DNA from: Christensenella sp. UBA1252
Lineage (GTDB): Bacteria > Bacillota > Clostridia > Christensenellales > CAG-1252
Assembly: GCA_002308575.1 (NCBI GenBank)
Contig: DBVY01000053.1
Coordinates: 12,718 to 23,443, forward strand
DNA: 10,726 bases
Reading direction: 5' to 3'
Part shown: positions 7,086 through 10,726 of the stretch, piece after piece
How the letters are laid out: every line of letters starts with the position of its first letter
How positions within the stretch are numbered: position 1 is the first letter of the stretch
Made by a program: the position numbers and the translations under genes
The notes under the pieces: model-generated
What the model saw: only the letters and a program-made list of their open reading frames with translations
Told to the model about the DNA's origin: nothing
The model's database searches: none

Positions 7086-7886
7086 TTATCCGTGGAAAAA
7101 CGCTTTGTTTTCTTTGCGGTATTGAGAGGGGGAAAGCCCCTCTTTTTGTTTGAAGATCAAGGTCAGGTAATTGCCCGAGGAAAAGCCCGTTTGATCGGCG
7201 ATGGATTCGATCGATTCGCTTGTCGTTACGAGGAGTTCTTTGACCTTCGTCAGCCGAAGTTTCAATAGATACTGCATCGGCGAAAAATCAAGGTGCTTTT
7301 TAAAATTATAGATCAAAGTTTGTTTGGAGGTAAAAAGGGCGTGGCAGAGCTCGTCTAAGGTTACGTCAGAGGCGTAATTCTGGTTCAGGTAATGGACGGC
7401 GGCGGAAACCAAGGGCGCGAGTTCTTCGCCTTTTCGGTTATGCGGCGCGATCCCTTTTTCGATCTCGGATAATAAAAGCATAAAATAGGAAAACTTCGCG
7501 GTTTGGATCTCGGCAAAATGGGGGGCGGAGAGGGAAGCGTCCGATTCCCTGCGCAGAACGGAAAGGAGCTCCGCTTCCTGTTCGGGCGTCAGTTTAATGA
7601 CAGAGAGGGAGAGCGAAGTCAGAAGCTCGCGCTGAAAGTCGTCCAAGGCGTTCGGCGTCACGTAAACGTTGACGCGGCGGAACGCGCCGCCCTCGGTCTT
7701 GTGCATCGTGTAAGGCGGAACGACGAGCAGAACGGGCGCTTCGACGGCGCAGAGGGATTTATCGAAAAAGAAACTGCGCTTTCCTTCGAAAAGAAAATAA
7801 ATCTCGTAATAGGGGTGCGCGTGCAATTTCGGCATCGCCATATTGTTCGGATTCGAAAGTTCCTCGATCTTCAAAAACTTTTCCAT
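7086..7886 (-). CDS. AraC-family transcriptional regulator (cupin sensor + HTH)
   Basis: A 266-residue sugar-responsive transcription factor. Residues ~18-80 form an N-terminal cupin-like ligand-binding domain, with HAHPYYEIYFLFEG and VPPYTMHKTEGG characteristic of this regulator class. The last ~100 residues hold the double helix-turn-helix: VTLDELCHALFTSKQTLIYNF and SIESIADQTGFSSGNYLTLIF, ending with the conserved GLSPSQYRKEN. The start at 7886 has AGGA seven bases upstream on the - strand. It is divergent from the GH4 gene with 155 bases between starts, so it most likely activates that gene (and perhaps the rhamnose operon) in response to an oligosaccharide or monosaccharide; the ligand is unknown. 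A TTGACA (- strand, 7921 to 7916) with TAGGAT 17 bp on would start transcription at about the start codon, so the promoter is uncertain. Confidence 0.92.
   Translation of the reverse strand: MEKFLKIEELSNPNNMAMPKLHAHPYYEIYFLFEGKRSFFFDKSLCAVEAPVLLVVPPYTMHKTEGGAFRRVNVYVTPNALDDFQRELLTSLSLSVIKLTPEQEAELLSVLRRESDASLSAPHFAEIQTAKFSYFMLLLSEIEKGIAPHNRKGEELAPLVSAAVHYLNQNYASDVTLDELCHALFTSKQTLIYNFKKHLDFSPMQYLLKLRLTKVKELLVTTSESIESIADQTGFSSGNYLTLIFKQKEGLSPSQYRKENKAFFHG
7125..7147 (+). terminator. Intrinsic terminator for the DUF1796-like gene, inside the opposite araC-type gene
   Basis: AGAGGGG (7125-7131), a 5-base loop GAAAG, CCCCTCT (7137-7143) and a run of T through 7147 form a 7-bp hairpin with a U-tract only when read on the + strand. 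It starts 58 bases after the + strand stop at 7066. It lies within the 3' coding region of the AraC-family gene, encoding its KEGLSPS stretch, so a chance hairpin cannot be excluded. Confidence 0.5.
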
Positions 7887-7931
7887 ATCCTTATCCTAAA
7901 AACTTTTTTTCCGTTTGTCAACGGTCGGCAG

Positions 7932-7984
7932 TGGATTTTTTATAATTTATATGTAATTTTATGCTTTTATTGGTATTTTTTATA
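7932..7984. promoter_or_regulatory. Pair of direct repeats, candidate AraC-type binding sites
   Basis: TGGATTTTTTATA (7932-7944) and TGGTATTTTTTATA (7971-7984) are near-identical direct repeats about 40 bp apart in the divergent region, the second ending directly beside the weak -35 position of the GH4 promoter. AraC-family activators commonly use direct repeats placed next to the -35. The stretch is AT-rich, so chance similarity is possible. Confidence 0.35.
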
Positions 7985-8013
7985 TATAGGATATGCAAAA
8001 ACGGGTGTATAAT
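7985..8013 (+). promoter_or_regulatory. Probable activator-dependent promoter of the GH4 gene
   Basis: A perfect -10 TATAAT (8008-8013) is preceded at 17 bp by a poor -35 (TATAGG, 7985-7990). This would start transcription near 8020, leaving a short leader with the ribosome site. A good -10 with a poor -35 fits a promoter that needs an activator such as the divergent AraC-family protein (inference). Confidence 0.5.
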
Positions 8014-8041
8014 GAAGCTACGAAACCAAAAGGAGAATGTT

Positions 8042-9445
8042 ATGAAATACGTGGATAACGGCAAAAAAGCGGAAGACGTCAAGATCGCCTATATCGGCGG
8101 CGGTTCGAGAGGCTGGGCGCGCGGTTTGATGAGCGACCTTGCGAGAACCTCGGAGATGAGCGGTAACGTCTATCTGTACGATATCGATTACGAAGCGGCG
8201 AAAGCGAACGAAACGATCGGAAACGGCATTTACGACAGGGAGGACGTCGTCGGAAAGTTCCATTACTTTGCGGTCAAGACCCTGAAAGAAGCCTTGGTCG
8301 GCGCGGACTTCGTCGTAATCTCGATCCTGCCCGGAACCTTCGACGAGATGGCGAGCGACGTGCATCTTCCGGAAAAGTACGGCGTCTATCAATCGGTCGG
8401 CGACAGCGTCGGCCCCGGCGGCATCGTTCGCGCGCTCCGCACCCTTCCGATGTATAAGGAATTCGCGGAAGGCGTTCGCGATTATTGCCCGAACGCGTGG
8501 GTCATCAACTATACGAACCCGATGACGCTTTGCACCGCCGCGCTGTACGCTTACTATCCCGATATCAAAGCGTTCGGTTGCTGCCACGAGGTCTTCGGAA
8601 CGCAAAAGATCCTCGGACTTGCCTATCAGGAGAAGTACGGCAAATTCCTCGAAAGGGAAGAAGTCAACATCAACGTGCTCGGCGTCAACCACTTTACTTG
8701 GATCACCGAAGCGCATTACCGCAACGAGGACTTGATGCCCGTCTATAAAGAGTTCGTCGAAAAGCATTATAAGGACGGCTACATCGTGGATAGCTCCACC
8801 CATTGGATGAACAATACGTTCGTCAGCGCGGAGAGGGTCAAGTTCGATCTGTTCCGCCGTTACGGCGTGATCGCCGCCGCGGGCGACAGGCACCTCGCTG
8901 AGTTCTGCCCGGGCTATTGGTACTTGAAAGATCCCGAGACCGTCAAAGATTGGAAATTCGGTTTGACGACCGTGGATTGGAGAAAGGAAGACCTGCAAAA
9001 GAGGATCGACAAAACGAATAAGATCCTTTCTGGCGAAGAGAAGTTCGAGATCAAAGAAACGGGCGAAGAGGGCGTGAAACAAATGCTTGCGATCCTCGGA
9101 ATCCGCCCCCTCGTTACGAACGTCAACCTGCCGAACAAAGGGCAGATCCCCGATCTTCCCGAAGGCGTCGTCGTTGAAACGAACGCGGTGTTCTCGCCGC
9201 GCGGCGTGCAACCCGTTTGCGCGGGCAAACTGCCGAAGGGCGTGGACGCGCTCGTTCGCCGCGTCGTGTACGAGCAACAGTTGACTTTGAAAGCCGCGAT
9301 CACGGGCGATTACGAGCTCGCATTCAAGGCGTTTGTCAATTCGGGCAATATGGCGGTGTCGCTTGAAGACGCGCGCGCCTTGTTTGACCAAATGTTAAAG
9401 AACACCTCGAAATATCTTCCGTTTTACGATCAATACGTAAAATAA
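8042..9445 (+). CDS. Glycoside hydrolase family 4, probable alpha-galacturonidase (LplD-like)
   Basis: A 467-residue NAD- and divalent-metal-dependent cytoplasmic glycosidase of family GH4. The N-terminal Rossmann motif is VKIAYIGGGSRGWARGL (residues ~13-29); VVISILPG and the GGI in VGPGGIVRALRT are also typical. NYTNPMTLCT is the family's NPx(3)T motif. The metal-binding Cys is C181 in C-C-H-E-V, and the second ligand is H217 in GVNHFTW. The CHEV signature at this place has been linked to alpha-galacturonidases such as LplD, whereas CHSV and CDMP/CNVP mark other GH4 specificities (from memory of the literature). It would release galacturonate from unphosphorylated oligosaccharides. The start at 8042 has AGGAG six bases upstream; the longer frame from 7961 or 8012 lacks a ribosome site. 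Together with the rhamnose genes it points to rhamnogalacturonan use (inference). Confidence 0.88.
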   Translation: MKYVDNGKKAEDVKIAYIGGGSRGWARGLMSDLARTSEMSGNVYLYDIDYEAAKANETIGNGIYDREDVVGKFHYFAVKTLKEALVGADFVVISILPGTFDEMASDVHLPEKYGVYQSVGDSVGPGGIVRALRTLPMYKEFAEGVRDYCPNAWVINYTNPMTLCTAALYAYYPDIKAFGCCHEVFGTQKILGLAYQEKYGKFLEREEVNINVLGVNHFTWITEAHYRNEDLMPVYKEFVEKHYKDGYIVDSSTHWMNNTFVSAERVKFDLFRRYGVIAAAGDRHLAEFCPGYWYLKDPETVKDWKFGLTTVDWRKEDLQKRIDKTNKILSGEEKFEIKETGEEGVKQMLAILGIRPLVTNVNLPNKGQIPDLPEGVVVETNAVFSPRGVQPVCAGKLPKGVDALVRRVVYEQQLTLKAAITGDYELAFKAFVNSGNMAVSLEDARALFDQMLKNTSKYLPFYDQYVK

Positions 9446-9465
9446 GGTCGTTACCGTCATTCTTT

Positions 9466-9505
9466 GCCTCGCGGAATTCTCTCGGAATGCCGCGAGGCTT
9501 TTTTT
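9466..9505 (+). terminator. Strong intrinsic terminator after the GH4 gene
   Basis: GCCTCGCGG (9466-9474) pairs perfectly with CCGCGAGGC (9490-9498), and ATTC/GAAT inside extends the stem past one mismatch, leaving a 5-base loop. Seven Ts follow (9499-9505). It begins 20 bases after the GH4 stop and separates that gene from the TetR transcription unit. Confidence 0.95.
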
Positions 9506-9522
9506 ATTGCGAAAATCGGGTA

Positions 9523-9551
9523 TTGACAACGCCTGCGGATTGCGCTAAAAT
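9523..9551 (+). promoter_or_regulatory. Sigma-A promoter of the tetR-type gene
   Basis: A perfect TTGACA (9523-9528) and TAAAAT (9546-9551, five of six) are spaced by 17 bp, with the predicted transcription start near 9558. It lies 18 bases beyond the upstream terminator and probably drives both the regulator and the symporter gene. Confidence 0.85.
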
Positions 9552-9553
9552 AA

Positions 9554-9589
9554 TGATAGACAGACTATCAAAACGTCTGTCGGTCTATC
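9554..9589. promoter_or_regulatory. Inverted-repeat operator, probable TetR-family binding site
   Basis: GACAGAC (9559-9565) and GTCTGTC (9575-9581) are perfect 7-bp inverted arms with a 9-bp spacer; outer arms ATAGAC (9556-9561) and GTCTAT (9583-9588) are also inverted. A second palindrome, TGATAG-N5-CTATCA (9554-9570), overlaps the left half. The element starts immediately after the -10 and covers the transcription start, so binding would repress the regulator's own operon. Confidence 0.75.
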
Positions 9590-9632
9590 GTTAAACGGCT
9601 TGCCGCCAAAGGCGGAGCAAAAGGAGGGAATT

Positions 9633-10241
9633 ATGGCGTTTAAAGACATTCGAAGAAAACACATCGTAAAGGAAGCTACGCGCCTCTTCTTCGAGCGATC
9701 GATCTATGAGGTTAAGATCCGCGACGTGGCGGAGCGTTCCGGCGTTGGGGAAGCGACGTTTTATCGGTATTTTTCCAATCGTGCTTCGCTGATCGTCGCT
9801 TGCGCGACCCAATTGCAGGAAACGGTCGGCGCGGAGTACTTCCAACTATCCGACGAAGGAACCGGCTTTGAAAAGATCTCCGCTTTTTACGCGTCCTTTT
9901 TGAAAGCGTTTACCGAGCATATCGAGTATTATCGCTTTTTGAGCCAATTCGACGCGTACTGTATCGCCGAAGAGGTCAAAGACCTCGATCGGTATTCGGA
10001 GAATTTGGACGTCTTCAAGGAGTTTTTCATTGCGGCGTATAATCAAGGGTTACAAGACGGAACCGTCAAAGCGGTCAAGGACGTCGACCTTTTCTATTAT
10101 TCAACGACGCATTCTCTTTTGTCTTTGTGCAAAAAGCTCGCGTCGGAAGGCAACATCGTTAAGCAGGACGAACTCGTGAACAAAAAAGCGGAAGTGACCC
10201 TTTTGAGAGAATTGATCCTTTCCGCGCTGAAAAAAGCGTAA
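9633..10241 (+). CDS. TetR/AcrR-family transcriptional regulator
   Basis: A 202-residue helical repressor. The N-terminal TetR_N HTH spans residues ~7-50 (RRKHIVKEATRLFFERS, IRDVAERSGVGEATFYRYF), with the diagnostic VGEATFYRYF recognition region. The remaining ~150 residues are a divergent ligand-binding/dimerisation domain with several aromatic residues (FYASFLKAF, YYRFLSQFDAY) that does not reveal the ligand. The start at 9633 is fixed by AAGGAGGG at 9621-9628; the frame extends to 9600 without a better site. It lies downstream of a consensus promoter overlapped by inverted repeats, so it is probably autorepressed. The symporter gene starts 42 bases after its stop on the same strand with no terminator between, so it likely controls that transporter. 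Confidence 0.93.
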   Translation: MAFKDIRRKHIVKEATRLFFERSIYEVKIRDVAERSGVGEATFYRYFSNRASLIVACATQLQETVGAEYFQLSDEGTGFEKISAFYASFLKAFTEHIEYYRFLSQFDAYCIAEEVKDLDRYSENLDVFKEFFIAAYNQGLQDGTVKAVKDVDLFYYSTTHSLLSLCKKLASEGNIVKQDELVNKKAEVTLLRELILSALKKA

Positions 10242-10261
10242 GACGCATTCGAAAAAGGAGG

Positions 10262-10275
10262 GGAGCGATCGCTCC
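10262..10275 (+). promoter_or_regulatory. Hairpin between ribosome binding site and start codon of the symporter gene
   Basis: GGAGCGATCGCTCC is a perfect 14-bp palindrome (5-bp stem with GATC loop in RNA) lying directly after the AGGAGG site at 10256-10261. The AUG is 22 bases from that site, too far for normal initiation, but only 8 bases if the folded hairpin is skipped. It may thus be a structural part of the ribosome binding site. Confidence 0.55.
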
Positions 10276-10283
10276 GAAAGCCT

Positions 10284-10726
10284 ATGAAACGATTAACGAA
10301 AAAGCAAATGATCATTTTTGCGATCGGGCAACTCGGCTGGTCGATGCTCAGCGGTATTATCAACGCTTGGCTCGTAACCTTTTATCTTCCGACGCAGAAC
10401 GACATCGACACCCTGAACGCGACGCAATTTATCAAGCCCGGTCTTGTGATCGCGGGATTTTTGACGATCCTCGGCTTGATCACCGCGCTCAGCCGTATTT
10501 TCGACGCCGTGACCGATCCTTTGATCGCGAGTTTGTCGGACAGAAGCAAGAATAAGAGAGGCAGGCGCATTCCGTTTATGCAGTATGCGGCGATCCCGCT
10601 CTCGATCGTGACCGTGCTTTTGTTCTGCGCGCCGGTCAATGCGATCAGCGGAATCAACGTGGCTTGGATCTCCGTCTTCATCGTCCTGTTCTATCTGTTT
10701 ATGACGATGTACTGCACGCCGTACAA
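10284..10726 (+). CDS. GPH-family (MelB-like) cation:sugar symporter, 3' end missing (partial)
   Basis: Inner-membrane secondary transporter of the glycoside-pentoside-hexuronide family, taking up sugars or oligosaccharides with Na+ or H+. 147 codons are visible before the window ends. Residues ~9-35 (IIFAIGQLGWSMLSGIINAW) form TM1, ~52-72 TM2, ~101-120 TM3 and ~126-145 TM4. The diagnostic motif RIFDAVTDPLIASLSDRS occurs at residues 71-88; D74 and D78 correspond to the cation-binding Asp pair of MelB (D55/D59), followed by KRGRRIPFM in the cytoplasmic loop. The start at 10284 fits the family's usual N-terminus (KRLTKKQ before TM1); the SD is unusually distant with a hairpin between. Context suggests a substrate related to the rhamnose/galacturonate genes, but the specificity cannot be read from this fragment. 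Confidence 0.93.
   Translation, partial: MKRLTKKQMIIFAIGQLGWSMLSGIINAWLVTFYLPTQNDIDTLNATQFIKPGLVIAGFLTILGLITALSRIFDAVTDPLIASLSDRSKNKRGRRIPFMQYAAIPLSIVTVLLFCAPVNAISGINVAWISVFIVLFYLFMTMYCTPY

Noticed and set aside
7074..7089. ATAAG-N6-CTTAT hairpin after the DUF1796-like gene as its terminator
   Set aside because: Five-bp AT-only stem without a T-run; the GC-rich hairpin at 7125-7147 is far better.
1..10726. tRNA or rRNA genes, CRISPR arrays, insertion sequences
   Set aside because: I saw no cloverleaf-like or rRNA-like segments, no regularly spaced repeats and no transposase-like protein on either strand.

Overview
The window reads as a piece of a Bacillota (Clostridia-like) chromosome, probably from an uncultured gut or plant-fibre-degrading bacterium. 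The evidence is strong AGGAGG-type ribosome binding sites, a GPH sugar symporter, and intracellular Leloir-free sugar catabolism genes in tight operons. Coding is GC-rich in most of the window (one sampled 60-base row near 5341 has 38 G+C) with a strong preference for GCG, CGC and TCG codons. This taxonomic call is inference; no rRNA or other marker gene is present.

Region 1 (1-5641, + strand) is an L-rhamnose catabolic operon. It holds rhaB (5' end outside the window), rhaA and rhaD, joined by 14-base and 1-base overlaps, and then an 824-residue cytoplasmic glycoside-hydrolase-like protein one base further on. Rhamnose is isomerised, phosphorylated and split to DHAP plus L-lactaldehyde. The fourth gene probably releases rhamnose or a related sugar inside the cell.

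Region 2 (5642-7080) is a compositionally different, AT-rich insert of two divergent genes. One is a 66-residue XRE-type repressor on the - strand. The other is a 360-residue protein on the + strand, with an N-terminus resembling the DUF1796 putative papain-like cysteine peptidase family and a C-terminal beta-rich domain. Between them are a near-consensus sigma-A promoter and two near-identical palindromic operators (GTACA-N5-TGTAC) whose centres are 31 bp apart. The first operator fills the -35/-10 spacer. This is the least ordinary part of the window.

Region 3 (7086-9505) is a divergent pair: an AraC-family regulator on the - strand and a GH4 hydrolase on the + strand. The GH4 protein carries the C-H-E-V active-site signature linked to alpha-galacturonidases, and a textbook intrinsic terminator follows it. 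Region 4 (9523-10726) has a TetR-family regulator with a consensus promoter overlapped by an inverted-repeat operator, followed by the start of a GPH-family (MelB-like) cation:sugar symporter cut by the window end.

Taken together, a rhamnose pathway, an intracellular hydrolase of the operon, an alpha-galacturonidase-type GH4 and a sugar symporter suggest uptake and intracellular breakdown of rhamnogalacturonan (pectin) oligosaccharides, whose backbone alternates rhamnose and galacturonate. That pathway reading is inference from context. The XRE/DUF1796-like pair looks unrelated to it.
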